DNA from: JACCZX01 sp963791315
GTDB lineage: Bacteria; Pseudomonadota; Gammaproteobacteria; Burkholderiales; Burkholderiaceae_F
Reading direction: 5' to 3'
Assembly: GCA_963791315.1 (NCBI GenBank)
Contig: CAWBRQ010000001.1
Span: 62,001 to 126,000 of the forward strand
DNA length: 64,000 bases
Shown: one piece after another, positions 1 through 9,459 of the stretch
How the letters are laid out: the number at the start of each line of letters is the position of its first letter
Numbering within the stretch: the stretch's first letter is position 1
Notes under the pieces: generated by a model
The model's input: the letters and a program-made list of their open reading frames with translations, nothing else
Told to the model about the DNA's origin: nothing
Database searches by the model: none
Translations under genes and position numbers: made by a program

Positions 1-687
1 TCGGCTGAAGTAAAAGGTGGCCCGCGCGCGATCGTGCGAACGCTTCTCGTTGCTATCGCTGTGATCACGCTGGTCTACGTCTGCTTTGTTCTCGCACTGC
101 TACACGGACTCGGCTTGGCTGGCATGCAGCAGAGCAAAGCGGTCGGCGCCGATGTAATGCAAGCCGCGTTCGGGCCGTTCGGTGGGCAGCTGATCGGTGC
201 GATCGTCGGGATTGCGATTTTGACGTCGGTCAACTCGACGATGATCGTTGGAGCGCGCAGCAACTACGCGCTGGGGCAAGATTGGCCGCAACTGAGCTTC
301 ATGAGCAACTGGCGAAGTGACAAGAGCGTTCCGCTGGTGGCATTTCTTGTGCAAGGTGTGCTCGCACTTGCATTGATCGCGTTTGGAGCCTTGCAGCAGG
401 ATGGCTTCTCGGCGATGGTCGAGTTCACTGCGCCGGTATTTTGGTTTTTCTTTCTGCTGACGGGAGTTGCTTTGTTCGTGCTCCGCTTTCGCGAACCGAC
501 AATCGCTCGCCCGTTCAAGGTGCCGCTGTATCCGATCCTGCCGATCGTTTTCATTGCCACGTGTGGTTACCTGTTTTATTCCAGTGTCACGTACGCGCAG
601 TCACAACAAGCGGTCAGCATTGCGCTTTACGTGATGCTGACAGGTTTGGTCGTGTGGGGACTGCTGCGGCTGACCCGCAAGCGTTGA
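1..687 (+). CDS. APC-family amino acid permease, C-terminal part
   Basis: The reading frame is open from the first base of the window, so the N-terminal half lies outside. The 228 visible residues are strongly hydrophobic, with about six membrane segments and short polar loops. The loop with GARSNYALGQDWP matches the conserved cytoplasmic 'R..YA...D' region of amino acid-polyamine-organocation (APC) permeases, and REPTIARPFKVPLYP resembles the pre-helix motif near the end of that family. It should act in the inner membrane in amino acid or amine uptake or exchange; the substrate cannot be read from this fragment. The family call is secure, the substrate unknown. Confidence 0.8.
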   Translation, partial: SAEVKGGPRAIVRTLLVAIAVITLVYVCFVLALLHGLGLAGMQQSKAVGADVMQAAFGPFGGQLIGAIVGIAILTSVNSTMIVGARSNYALGQDWPQLSFMSNWRSDKSVPLVAFLVQGVLALALIAFGALQQDGFSAMVEFTAPVFWFFFLLTGVALFVLRFREPTIARPFKVPLYPILPIVFIATCGYLFYSSVTYAQSQQAVSIALYVMLTGLVVWGLLRLTRKR

Positions 688-740
688 CGCATTTCGGCCT
701 GGCATAGCATCGTCCGCGCAGTGTTCTATGCTGCGCGGCA

Positions 741-1443
741 ATGCAACTACTGCAAGCGTTCAAAGTGCTGGCGCTCGCCGATTGGCTGGCGCTGGCCTGG
801 TTTTTCGTCGCTTGGGTTAGCTACGCGATGTTTGCGGGGCGGCGTACCCGAATGGAAGGCTCGTTGCTCGCCAACACCAATCGTTACCGACTGCTATGGA
901 TGATGCAAACGACGAGCCGCGAAAACAGAGTGGTGGACGCGGTGGTTGTGCAGAATCTGTCAACCAGCCCGTCGTTTTTCGCATCGACGACCATCCTGAT
1001 CATCGGTGGAGTGCTTGCGCGTGCTCGGTACTCAGGGCGCCGCCGATCTAATCAAAGAGTTTCCGTTCACGACAGTCACCAGTCCGTTCGTGTTCGACCT
1101 GAAGCTCATGTTGCTGCTAATTATCTTCGTATATGCGTTTTTCAGGTTTACGTGGTCGATGCGGCAGTACACGTTTGGCGCGCTGTTGATCGCGTCAATG
1201 CCAGAGGCCAAGGTTTTCGACAGCGGCCAGGCCGACCGGCAGGAGTTTGCGGAGCGTGCAGGCCGAATCGTCGGCATGGCGGCCGAGACCTTTAACGACG
1301 GCTTACGCGCCTATTACATGTCCTTCGCGCTGCTGATGTGGTTTTCTTCTCCGCTGGCCTTTGCTGTAGCCACTGCCGGCATCGTATTCCTGCTTTACCA
1401 GCGTGAATTCAGATCGGACGTACTTGAAGTGTTGCGCGGCTGA
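741..1443 (+). CDS. DUF599 family membrane protein, frameshifted
   Basis: Two overlapping frames together give one DUF599-type protein of about 233 residues. The first (from ATG 741) contains LADWLALAWFFVAWVSYAMF and TTILIIGGVLA. The second continues from about position 1015 with VLGTQGAADLIKEFPFT and ends LEVLRG. The join is near 1010-1025, where the frame moves by one base. DUF599 proteins are small multi-span inner membrane proteins of unknown function. The hydrophobic segments, the internal motif RENRVVDAVVVQNLS and the total length all fit the family. The break may be a sequencing indel. Confidence 0.7.
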
Positions 1444-1458
1444 GCGAGCGGCTGCCGC

Positions 1459-3273
1459 ATGAGCATTTTCTATGCACGATACGCCCTGCGTCGCCCGCTG
1501 CTCACTTGTTCCATGTGACGTGCCGCGTCGAGCAGCCCGATCCGCACGGCCAGCGCTTCATGCTGCCGGCCTGGATTCCCGGCAGCTACATGATTCGCGA
1601 GTTCGCGCGCAACATCGTGCGAATCAGCGCACTCGCCGATGGTCGCCGGGTCGCGCTGGAAAAAATAGACAAACACACGTGGCGCGCACCATCGGCGAAA
1701 CAGATCGAGGTCGCCTACGAGGTCTATGCGTGGGACCTATCGGTGCGAGCGGCGCATCTGGATGAAACACACGGGTTTTTCAACGGTACATCGCTGTTTC
1801 TATCGCCGCTCGGCCTGCAACACGAGCACTGTGCGGTCGACATTCTGCCGCCGGCCGGTGCACGTTATCGGAACTGGCGAGTCGCCACTGCGCTCGCGCC
1901 GGCGCGAGGAACGCGACGTCACGCTTTTGGGCGCTACGAAGCTGCTAACTACGACGAGCTGATCGACTGCCCGGTCGAAATCGGAGAGTTTCAACTGGGC
2001 CGCTTCAGCGTGCGTCGACACTCCGCACGAAATCGTGATCACTGGGCACGTGCCCAAGCTCGATATGCAAAGGCTTACCGCCGATCTTGCCCAGCTGTGC
2101 GAAACGCAGGTCAGAATGTTCGAGCCGCGCTCGCATAAGACACCATTTGACCGCTATACGTTTCTGACGATGGCGTTGGGCGACGGCTACGGCGGCCTCG
2201 AACATCGCAGCTCAACTGCGCTGGTGACCAAGCGCGAAGGACTGCCATTTGTCGGCATGACCGAAACCACCGAGGCCTATCGCAACTTTCTTGGGCTCGC
2301 GAGCCACGAATATTTTCACTCGTGGAACGTCAAGCGAATCAAACCTGCAGCATTCGTACCGTATGACCTCAGTCGCGAGAATCACACGCGGCTGCTATGG
2401 GCGTTCGAAGGCTTCACCTCTTACTACGACGACTTGCTGCTGACACGTGCCGGGTTGCTGAGCGAAGCGCAATACCTGACAGGCCTGGCCAAGACGCTGA
2501 CCACAGTAACCCAGCGATCGAGCCGGCTTAAGCAAAGCGTTGCCGACAGTTCGTTTGACGCGTGGATCAAGTACTACCGACAGGACGAAAACGCGCCGAA
2601 CAGCGTCGTCAGTTATTACCAGAAGGGTTCAATGGTCGGACTCGCGATCGACCTGACGATCCGTGTGCGGACAAACGGAAAACGGTCGCTTGATGATGTG
2701 ATGCGATTGCTTTGGAAGCAGTGGAAGACCGCCGGCGCTGATTATGCGGGTGTGGCCGAAGATCAGATTGCGCAAGCGGTTGAGCAGGCGACTGGATTGT
2801 CGCTAACGCACTCAATTGAGGAGTGGACCGAAGGAACGCGCGACCCAAACTACGAAGCGTTGTTCGCTCCGTTTGGCGTGATGTGCACGCGCCGGCCCGA
2901 TCTCGATGCTGCGCATTTCGCATTGCTCGGAATAAAAACGGCGAACACGAATCTGGAGTGCAAGATCGCGCATGTGTTCGACGCCTCCCCGGCACAGACA
3001 GCGGGGTTGTCAGCTAACGACGTGTTGGTCGCGCTTGATGGCTTACGCGTAACGCCGGCCAATCTGGACACGTTGTTGTCGCGATATGCGACCGGCGATG
3101 TCATTGAGGCCCTTGTATTTCGACGCGACGAACTGATGCGTTTCGAGGTCAAACTTGCCACGCAGCCACCGATGAAATTCTCGCTCGAGGCCGATTCGAA
3201 AAGCACGCGCGCTGCACAGCACCTATGCCGCGGTTGGCTAGGTACAACACGCTCCGCTACTCGGCGCCGTTAG
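1459..3273 (+). CDS. M61 family metallopeptidase with PDZ domain, frameshifted
   Basis: This resembles the glycyl-aminopeptidase (M61) family of about 600 residues. The ATG at 1459 gives MSIFYARYALR; the protein then continues one frame away from about 1490 (AAHLFHVTC..., LPAWIPGSYMIREFARN) and shifts again near 2013 before TPHEIVITGHVPKLD. The zinc-binding motif HEYFHSWNVKRIKP sits in the third segment, followed by the gluzincin-like WAFEGFTSYYDD. A PDZ-like domain lies in the last 100 residues (SPAQTAGLSANDVLVALDG). The two shifts cancel, so start and end are in the same frame, which suggests indel errors rather than decay. Its 3' end overlaps the convergent ung by 4 bases. Confidence 0.8.
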
Positions 3274-3944
3274 CACCAATCAATTTGCCCGCGGCCGTGC
3301 TGCTGTAAGAAGGCGTTCGCCTGCGAGAAGTGTCCGCACCCGACAAACGGGATCGGAGGCCGCCGTGCCGACAATGGCGATGGATGATTTGCCAGCAGTA
3401 TCAGGTGCGGTTCAGCCAGGCTTGTCTGCCAGCCTTGCGCCAGCGCTCCCCACAGCATGAAAACTTTTGGATGTTGATCAGCGGAAAGTGCGCTAAGCAG
3501 CATCGAGGTCAATGTTTCCCACCCCTTGCGCGCATGCGCGCCGGGCATACCGCGCTCGACCGTAAACACTGCGTTCAGAAGCAATACGCCTTGTCGTGCC
3601 CAACGATCAAGCGTTCCGCTGACCGGCGGCGTGCAGCCGAGATCGCGCTGAAGTTCAGCGAAAATGTTGCGCAGACTCGGTGGCACTTTGGTCCCTTGCG
3701 GCACTGAAAATGCCAGCCCATGCGCCTGACCCTCGCCGTGATAAGGGTCTTGCCCAAGAATCACCACGCGCACTTCATCGAGCGGAGTGAGTGAAAGTGC
3801 GCGCAGCGGCTGCGGAGGAAAAATCGCCGCGCCTGCCAATCGCCGCTCTTCAATGAACGCGTGCAGCCCTTGTCCTTCTGGCGTTTGAAAGAATGCTTCG
3901 ACCAATGCCGGCCAGCCCGGCGCGAGTTGCAAGTCGCCGATCAC
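3270..3944 (-). CDS. ung: Uracil-DNA glycosylase
   Basis: A 224-residue family 1 uracil-DNA glycosylase, which removes uracil from DNA to start base excision repair. The water-activating motif GQDPYHG has its catalytic Asp at residue 66. The uracil-binding segment is LLLNAVFTVERG, and the minor-groove His loop is ANHPSPLSA. Length matches the family. It is the last gene of the trp cluster, and its ATG overlaps the trpC stop by 4 bases (ATGA), so it is probably translated from the same mRNA. Confidence 0.96.
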   Translation of the reverse strand: MIGDLQLAPGWPALVEAFFQTPEGQGLHAFIEERRLAGAAIFPPQPLRALSLTPLDEVRVVILGQDPYHGEGQAHGLAFSVPQGTKVPPSLRNIFAELQRDLGCTPPVSGTLDRWARQGVLLLNAVFTVERGMPGAHARKGWETLTSMLLSALSADQHPKVFMLWGALAQGWQTSLAEPHLILLANHPSPLSARRPPIPFVGCGHFSQANAFLQQHGRGQIDWC

Positions 3945-4735
3945 GCGAAAAGTCGCGCAAGCTCGGCGCCGGGATCTGGCGAGCGCATTAGTGCCTCGCC
4001 GACCAGGAATACCTGCACACCCGCTTCTCGCATGCGTGCGACGTCGGACGGCGTAAGAATGCCGCTCTCGGTGACGACGATTCGATCGGATGGCATTTGC
4101 GGCAACAAGTCGAGCGTTATCTGAAGCGAGGTCTCGAACGAGCGCAAGTTCCGATTGTTGACTCCGATCAACGGCGTCTTAAGGCTCAGTGCCCGTTTTA
4201 ACTCGGTCGCATCGTGAACTTCTACCAGTATCGCCATTCCGAGCCCGTGTGCGATCGCCTCGTAGTCATTTAACTGCCCATCTGACAGCGCCGCGACTAT
4301 CAAGAGAATGGCATCGGCGCCCGACGCGCGCGCTTGAAACATCTGATAGCCGTCAACAACGAAATCTTTGCGCAACACCGGCAATCCGCTGGCCGAACGT
4401 GCCGTGACGAGGTCGTCCAGCGAGCCTTGAAAGTACTGCGCATCGGTTAACACCGAAAGACACGCTGCGCCGTTTTTCGCGTAGCTGGCGGCTATGGTCG
4501 CAGGTTCAAAGTTTGCGCGCAGCATTCCCTTTGATGGACTTGCCTTCTTGATTTCGGCAATCACCGCCGGGCGACCGTGATTGAGCTTGCTGCGGATCGC
4601 GGCCACAAAATCGCGTACGTCGCGTCGATTCTCGGCGTCGCGGCGCACCTCGGCTAGTGAGCGCTGCTTTTCGGCTTGCGCGACCTCATCCCGCTTTGTT
4701 GCAAGGATGCGATCAAGGATGTTTTCCAAATGCAA
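3941..4735 (-). CDS. trpC: Indole-3-glycerol phosphate synthase
   Basis: A 264-residue single-domain TIM barrel enzyme that closes the indole ring (CdRP to indole-3-glycerol phosphate) in tryptophan synthesis. Family motifs are visible: KKASPSKGMLR (catalytic Lys), LSVLTDAQYFQGS, LRKDFVVDGYQ, GVNNRNLRSFE and VTESGI. It is not fused to TrpF, as is usual in betaproteobacteria. It follows trpD by 3 bases and overlaps ung. Confidence 0.97.
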   Translation of the reverse strand: MHLENILDRILATKRDEVAQAEKQRSLAEVRRDAENRRDVRDFVAAIRSKLNHGRPAVIAEIKKASPSKGMLRANFEPATIAASYAKNGAACLSVLTDAQYFQGSLDDLVTARSASGLPVLRKDFVVDGYQMFQARASGADAILLIVAALSDGQLNDYEAIAHGLGMAILVEVHDATELKRALSLKTPLIGVNNRNLRSFETSLQITLDLLPQMPSDRIVVTESGILTPSDVARMREAGVQVFLVGEALMRSPDPGAELARLFA

Positions 4736-4738
4736 ATC

Positions 4739-5770
4739 TCACGACGCCAGTTTCTGCGTAGTCGCCACGAAATGGTCAAGCACCTTTTTGGCGGCGCCAC
4801 TCGCAATGGCTGCGCGCGCGCGTGTAATGCCGTCGCCAATCGAGTCAGCCACATTGGCGGCGTAAAGCGCAACCCCGGCGTTCAAAATCACGATTTCGCG
4901 CGGTGTGCCATCGACGTTATCGAGCGCGGCGAGCACCATCGCTTTCGATTCGGCTGCATTGCCGACCTTCAATCCGCGATTCGAAATCATGTCGAGGCCA
5001 AAGTCTTCCGGATGAATCTCGTATTCGCGCACGACGCCATCCTTCAGCTCACCGACCATCGTTGCCGCCCCGAGTGAAACTTCATCCATGCCGTCTTTGC
5101 CGTAGACAGTCAGCACATGATGGGAACCAAGCTGCTGCAACACGCGCACCTGGATGCCGACCAGATCGGGATGAAACACTCCCATCATCTGATTCGGCGC
5201 GCCCGCCGGATTGGTTAAAGGCCCGAGCAAATTGAAGATCGTGCGCACGCCGAGTTCCTTGCGCACCGGCGCCGCGTGTTTCATAGCAGCGTGATGACTT
5301 GGCGCGAACATAAAGCCGATGCCCGTTTCGTCGATGCACTTGGCCACCTGCTCGGGTGTGAGTGTGATTTTCGCCCCCAGCGCTTCGAGTACATCGGCGC
5401 TACCGGATCCGGACGACACGCTGCGCCCACCATGCTTGGCTACACGTGCGCCCGCAGCGGCGGCAACGAACATCGATGCAGTCGAAATATTGAACGTACC
5501 GGCCGAATCGCCGCCAGTACCACACAGATCGACCAGATGCGTTCGATCGGTGAGCTCGACCTTGGTAGCAAACTCGCGCATGATCTGAGCCGCGGCCGCA
5601 ATCTCGCCGATCGTTTCTTTCTTGACCCTCAGTCCCATCGTCAGCGCCGCAATCTGTACCGCGGTTAGCTCACCGCTCATCAGCCGTCGCCATAGCGAAA
5701 GCATTTCATCGGGAAAGATTTCACGATGCTCGATGCATCGAACCAGCGCCTCGGTAGGTGCTATCGACAT
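4739..5770 (-). CDS. trpD: Anthranilate phosphoribosyltransferase
   Basis: A 343-residue enzyme that transfers phosphoribose from PRPP to anthranilate. The PRPP/Mg loop DLCGTGGDSAGTFNIST and the anthranilate-binding region KHGGRSVSSGSGSADVLEALG are intact, as is FLFAP-like GFMFAPSHHAAMK. Length is typical. It overlaps trpG by 10 bases, indicating coupling within the trpEGDC operon. Confidence 0.97.
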   Translation of the reverse strand: MSIAPTEALVRCIEHREIFPDEMLSLWRRLMSGELTAVQIAALTMGLRVKKETIGEIAAAAQIMREFATKVELTDRTHLVDLCGTGGDSAGTFNISTASMFVAAAAGARVAKHGGRSVSSGSGSADVLEALGAKITLTPEQVAKCIDETGIGFMFAPSHHAAMKHAAPVRKELGVRTIFNLLGPLTNPAGAPNQMMGVFHPDLVGIQVRVLQQLGSHHVLTVYGKDGMDEVSLGAATMVGELKDGVVREYEIHPEDFGLDMISNRGLKVGNAAESKAMVLAALDNVDGTPREIVILNAGVALYAANVADSIGDGITRARAAIASGAAKKVLDHFVATTQKLAS

Positions 5771-6351
5771 ACGCCTGCCTCCGACATCCGCAGAAAGTTT
5801 CTCAACATCGCGTGCCCGTGCTCGGTAGCAATCGACTCCGGATGAAACTGAACACCCTCGATCGGCAATGTGCGATGACGCAGGCCCATAATTTCACCAT
5901 CGTCGGTCCACGCGGTGACCTCCAGACAAGCGGGCAGCGAGGAGCGCTCCACGGCCAACGAGTGATAACGCGCAGCACTAAATCGATTCGGCACGTTTGC
6001 AAACACGCCGGACGCTGTGTGCTCTACCGGCGAAACCTTGCCATGCATCAGCGTCTTTGCACGAACCACCTTTCCGCCAAACGCCTGGCCAATCGCCTGA
6101 TGCCCTAGACATACGCCCAGAATCGGCATGCGCTCTGCAAATCGTTGCAGCAGTGCCAGCGAAATGCCGGCCTCGTTCGGCGAACATGGTCCTGGAGAAA
6201 TACAGATCCGGGCTGGCGCAAGTTTCTCGATCTGATCGAGCGTGATCTCATCGTTGCGCGCGACCTGCACGTCCTCGCCGAGCTCGCCAAAATACTGGAC
6301 GAGGTTGTAGGTGAAGCTGTCGTAGTTATCGATCATTAGTAACATGATCAT
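5761..6351 (-). CDS. trpG: Anthranilate synthase glutamine amidotransferase component
   Basis: A 196-residue class I glutamine amidotransferase that supplies ammonia to TrpE for anthranilate formation. MIDNYDSFTYNLVQY is the diagnostic N-terminus. The nucleophile is in GVCLGHQAIGQ (Cys81) and the His-Glu pair in VQFHPESI. Because the same motifs serve PabA, it may also support para-aminobenzoate synthesis. The start overlaps the trpE stop by 4 bases; an alternative ATG lies two codons downstream. Confidence 0.96.
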   Translation of the reverse strand: MIMLLMIDNYDSFTYNLVQYFGELGEDVQVARNDEITLDQIEKLAPARICISPGPCSPNEAGISLALLQRFAERMPILGVCLGHQAIGQAFGGKVVRAKTLMHGKVSPVEHTASGVFANVPNRFSAARYHSLAVERSSLPACLEVTAWTDDGEIMGLRHRTLPIEGVQFHPESIATEHGHAMLRNFLRMSEAGVCR

Positions 6352-7835
6352 TCAGCCTCGAATCCGTCCTCGACCTGCTCGGCCGCACGCAACACTGCAC
6401 GCGCCTTAACTTCCGTTTCCTTCCATTCGTTTTCCGCAATCGAATCGGCCACGATGCCGGCGGCTGCTTGTACGAACAGCATATTGCCCTTAACGACAGC
6501 AGTACGAATCGCAATCGCCAGATCCATATCGCCCGCGAAGCTCAGGTACCCAACTGCGCCGCCGTAGATACCCCGCTTGACGGGCTCAAGCTCGTCGATG
6601 ATTTCCATCGCGCGGACCTTGGGAGCACCGGTCAGTGTCCCGGCGGGAAACGTCGCGCGCAGCACGTCGAAATTGTTCATGCCGCGTTTGAGAACGCCTT
6701 CGACGTGGCTGACGATATGCTGTACGTGCGAATATTTTTCGATCACGTATTGCTCGGTGACCTTGACGCTTCCGGTTTCGACAATGCGGCCTATGTCGTT
6801 GCGCGCGAGATCGATCAGCATCAAGTGCTCGGCGCGCTCCTTCGGATCGGCCAGCAGCTCCGCGCCCAGGGCGTCATCCTGCTCGGGGGTTGCGCCGCGC
6901 GGCCGTGTGCCGGCGATCGGACGAATCGCCACATAGCGCTTACCTTGCCGGTCTTCACTGCGCACCAGGATTTCGGGCGAGGCGCCAACCACATGAAAAT
7001 CGCCGAAGTTATAGAAGTACATGTAGGGCGAGGGATTCAGCGTGCGCAGCGCCCGGTACAGCGACAGCGGCGAGTCCGCATAGGGCTTACGAATGCGCTG
7101 GCCCAATTGCACCTGCATCACATCGCCGGCCGCTATGTATTCCTTGGCCTTGCCGACCGCCTGCAGGTAATCACTCTTCGCGAGCTCGCGGAATTCTTCG
7201 CGTCGCACGCTGGCGCGTGCATGCGGTGGCTCGATTGGTCGAGACAGACGTGTCTTGAGTTCACGCAGTCGCTGCCGAGCCTTCGCATAGGCCTCGCTCT
7301 TTCCAGGGTCCGCATAGACGATCAGATAGATGCGCCCCGCCAAGTTATCGATCACCGCGACTTCTTCGGCAAGCAAGAGCAAGATATCGGGCACCCCGAT
7401 GTCGTCGGGCTTTGCTCGCGCAAGTTTCTTTTCGATAACTCGTACCGTGTCGTAGCCGAAGTAGCCGGCTAATCCGCCCGCGAAACGTGGCAGCCCCGGA
7501 CGAACTGCTACTTTGAACTGATCGGAGTAGCGCTGCACAGCGGAGAGCGGGTCACCGTCGAATGTGTGCGTAACTACGCCGTGCTCGACAATTTCAGTCG
7601 TCGCGCCATCACCGCGAATGAACGATCGCACCGCCGTGCGCGCGGCGAGCCCAATAAACGAATAGCGGCCGAAGCGCTCGCCTCCGACGACCGATTCCAG
7701 CAAAAACGTATTTGGCTCGTTGGCGAGCTTTAGATAAAGCGACAACGGCGTTTCGAGGTCCGCGAAGCTCTCCGCGATTAGCGGAATGCGGTTGTAGCCC
7801 TGTGCCGCAAGCGCCTTGAATTCAAGTTCAGTCAT
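6348..7835 (-). CDS. trpE: Anthranilate synthase component I
   Basis: The chorismate-using subunit that makes anthranilate with TrpG. The N-terminal domain has the feedback-site type motif LLESVVGGERFGRYSF. The C-terminal chorismate-binding domain contains IRPIAGTRPRG, DLARNDIGRI, SHVEGVL and FPAGTLTGAPKVRAMEIIDELEP in pieces. I place the start at the ATG giving MTELEFKALAAQGYNRIP (495 residues); the frame stays open 18 codons further upstream but that part looks unlike the family. The 180-base gap to gph carries a candidate leader peptide, so the gene may be controlled by tryptophan supply. Confidence 0.96.
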   Translation of the reverse strand: MTELEFKALAAQGYNRIPLIAESFADLETPLSLYLKLANEPNTFLLESVVGGERFGRYSFIGLAARTAVRSFIRGDGATTEIVEHGVVTHTFDGDPLSAVQRYSDQFKVAVRPGLPRFAGGLAGYFGYDTVRVIEKKLARAKPDDIGVPDILLLLAEEVAVIDNLAGRIYLIVYADPGKSEAYAKARQRLRELKTRLSRPIEPPHARASVRREEFRELAKSDYLQAVGKAKEYIAAGDVMQVQLGQRIRKPYADSPLSLYRALRTLNPSPYMYFYNFGDFHVVGASPEILVRSEDRQGKRYVAIRPIAGTRPRGATPEQDDALGAELLADPKERAEHLMLIDLARNDIGRIVETGSVKVTEQYVIEKYSHVQHIVSHVEGVLKRGMNNFDVLRATFPAGTLTGAPKVRAMEIIDELEPVKRGIYGGAVGYLSFAGDMDLAIAIRTAVVKGNMLFVQAAAGIVADSIAENEWKETEVKARAVLRAAEQVEDGFEAE

Positions 7836-7860
7836 CTGATCAAACCGATTGCAACGAAGT

Positions 7861-7966
7861 GCCGCTGGAGCGGCGATCTTGTAAGCCAATGAGCGAGTGC
7901 CGTGCGTACACGGCGGCGTCAGCTGCGCGTGCAGCTACGCCAAAGCCAGGCTCCCCGGGCGTAGCC
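7861..7966 (-). promoter_or_regulatory. Candidate trp leader: mutually exclusive hairpins before trpE
   Basis: Read on the minus strand, four inverted repeats follow each other. GCTACGCC (7958-7965) pairs perfectly with GGCGTAGC (7934-7941), enclosing the leader Trp codons. GGCGTAGCTGC (7931-7941) also pairs with GCAGCTGACGCC (7915-7926) with one bulge, so this segment must choose a partner. GCCGTG-TACG-CACGGC (7899-7914) forms a third hairpin. GCCGCT-CC-AGCGGC (7861-7874) forms a fourth, 26 bases before trpE. No run of U follows any hairpin, so if it is an attenuator, the output may be translational or Rho-dependent. The structure is read directly; the function is inferred. Confidence 0.55.
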
Positions 7967-8005
7967 CTGGAAGAAAAGCCGGCTGATCTCGTCAAAACGT
8001 GCCAT
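7919..8005 (-). CDS. Candidate Trp-containing leader peptide (28 aa)
   Basis: An ATG 12 bases after the gph stop opens a 28-codon frame ending in TGA. The sequence begins MARFDEISRLFF and contains GAWLWRS, i.e. Trp codons 20 and 22, which is notable for so short a frame. The Trp codons lie inside the first of the overlapping hairpins before trpE, the arrangement expected for ribosome-mediated control by charged tRNA-Trp. No strong Shine-Dalgarno sequence is visible, but proximity to the gph stop allows translational coupling. Not recognised from a described family by me. Confidence 0.55.
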   Translation of the reverse strand: MARFDEISRLFFQGYARGAWLWRSCTRS

Positions 8006-8017
8006 CGGGTGTCGAAC

Positions 8018-8704
8018 TTAATGAGGTTGCGGCTCGATCAGGCGAGCCGCGTGCAACAGCGTGGGCACTATAGCATCGGCGTCCAGATCGGATAGCGGTT
8101 TGCCCTCGTTGTAACCGGTCTCGACGACGATCACGCGGCACCCTGCAGCGTGCGCCGACAGCACGTCGTTTTCCGAATCGCCGATGACCGTCGCGTCTGC
8201 AGGTGCGACGCCGAGAAGCCGGCACGCATGCAGCATCGGCTCTGCCTCCGGTTTCTTTTGCTGCGTGTCGTCACCGCTAACGATCGCCGCGAACGCCGCC
8301 TTCAAATTCGTGCGCTCTAGTAATTGCAGCGTGAATGCGCGCGGTTTGTTGGTCACGCATCCGAGCGGCATGCCCTTTCGTTGCAGTTCTTCCAACGCCT
8401 GATGAACGCCGGGATAAACGCGCGATTCATTGCCGTTGACTTGGCCGTAATACCGATCGAAGGACATCTTGCCACGGTGAAACGCATCGGGCGGCGCTTG
8501 ATCATCCATCGTGCCGGTCAGTGTGCGATGAACAAGCACTTCGACACCCTTGCCCACGTACGACGCAATTTGCTCAAGTGGCAGCGAAGCCAAGCCGAGC
8601 TCTGCGCACATCGAATTGACCGCGCAGGCGATATCAGGCAACGAATCGACCAGCGTGCCGTCTAGGTCGATCAAAACCGCGCGCGCACTAAAGCGCGACG
8701 TCAT
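8018..8704 (-). CDS. gph: Phosphoglycolate phosphatase
   Basis: A 228-residue HAD-superfamily phosphatase. The nucleophile motif I is LIDLDGTLVDSLPDI, motif II GCVTNKPRAFT, Lys in QKKPEAEPML and motif IV VIGDSENDVLSA. It removes phosphate from 2-phosphoglycolate, formed for instance during DNA repair. It overlaps rpe by 4 bases and precedes the trp genes, the arrangement common in Burkholderiales. Confidence 0.93.
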   Translation of the reverse strand: MTSRFSARAVLIDLDGTLVDSLPDIACAVNSMCAELGLASLPLEQIASYVGKGVEVLVHRTLTGTMDDQAPPDAFHRGKMSFDRYYGQVNGNESRVYPGVHQALEELQRKGMPLGCVTNKPRAFTLQLLERTNLKAAFAAIVSGDDTQQKKPEAEPMLHACRLLGVAPADATVIGDSENDVLSAHAAGCRVIVVETGYNEGKPLSDLDADAIVPTLLHAARLIEPQPH

Positions 8705-9396
8705 GCAGCGGCGAGCGCGTCACGCAGGCGGCGCATGACGCCGGCATACCCGCCGTTGCTGTCGCGCGCACCGAAAATCGCGCTGCCGGCGACAAACGTA
8801 TCGGCACCGGCGCGGGCGATCTCCGCAATGTTGTCGACCTTCACGCCGCCATCGATCTCGACCAAGATTTCGCGCCCACTGACCTTCTTGTACGCGTCGA
8901 CCTTCGCGCGCGCCGCTGTCACCTTGCGCAACGTCTCCGCGATAAACGCCTGCCCGCCAAAGCCCGGGTTGACCGACATCAGCAGCACGACGTCGAGCTT
9001 GTCCATCACGTGATCCATGTACACCAGCGGCGTCGCTGGGTTGAACACCAGCCCGGCCTTGCACCCCGATTCGCGAATCAGCGATAACGTGCGATCGATA
9101 TGCTCGGACGCCTCTGGGTGAAACGTGATCACGTTGGCCCCGGCCTTGGCGAAATCCGGCACGATGCGATCGACCGGCTTGACCATCAGGTGTACGTCGA
9201 TCGGCACGTCTACCAGCGGCCGTATCGCTTCGCACACCAACGGCCCGATCGTCAGATTGGGCACGTAGTGGTTATCCATAACGTCGAAGTGGATCCAGTC
9301 GGCTCCGGCTGCTACTACCGCCCGCACCTCCTCGCCCAGCCGAGCGAAATCGGCAGACAAAATGCTGGGGGCGATTCGGTGGTTTGTTATGGTCAT
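8701..9396 (-). CDS. rpe: Ribulose-phosphate 3-epimerase
   Basis: A 231-residue TIM-barrel epimerase interconverting ribulose-5-phosphate and xylulose-5-phosphate. Motifs include IAPSILSADFARLGEEV, HFDVMDNHYVPNLT (metal-binding His and Asp), DVHLMV, MSVNPGFGGQ and EIDGGV. It is the first gene of the rpe-gph-trp run and is divergent from apaG across a 63-base gap, where the promoters of both must lie. Confidence 0.96.
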   Translation of the reverse strand: MTITNHRIAPSILSADFARLGEEVRAVVAAGADWIHFDVMDNHYVPNLTIGPLVCEAIRPLVDVPIDVHLMVKPVDRIVPDFAKAGANVITFHPEASEHIDRTLSLIRESGCKAGLVFNPATPLVYMDHVMDKLDVVLLMSVNPGFGGQAFIAETLRKVTAARAKVDAYKKVSGREILVEIDGGVKVDNIAEIARAGADTFVAGSAIFGARDSNGGYAGVMRRLRDALAAA

Positions 9397-9459
9397 CGGA
9401 ACCTCGGCGGCTGCGTTTATTCTAAGGGTCAGCCTCCTCGATTGACCGACTCACACCAT

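Noticed and set aside
6468..7472. Long plus-strand open frame (334 codons) antisense to trpE
   Set aside because: It is a shadow of the GC-rich trpE codon pattern: composition is unlike a folded protein, and trpE on the other strand is fully supported by family motifs.
7899..7914. Hairpin before trpE as an intrinsic terminator
   Set aside because: The stem is good but the following bases (ACTCGCTCATTGG on the transcribed strand) contain no U-run, so I describe it only as part of a leader.
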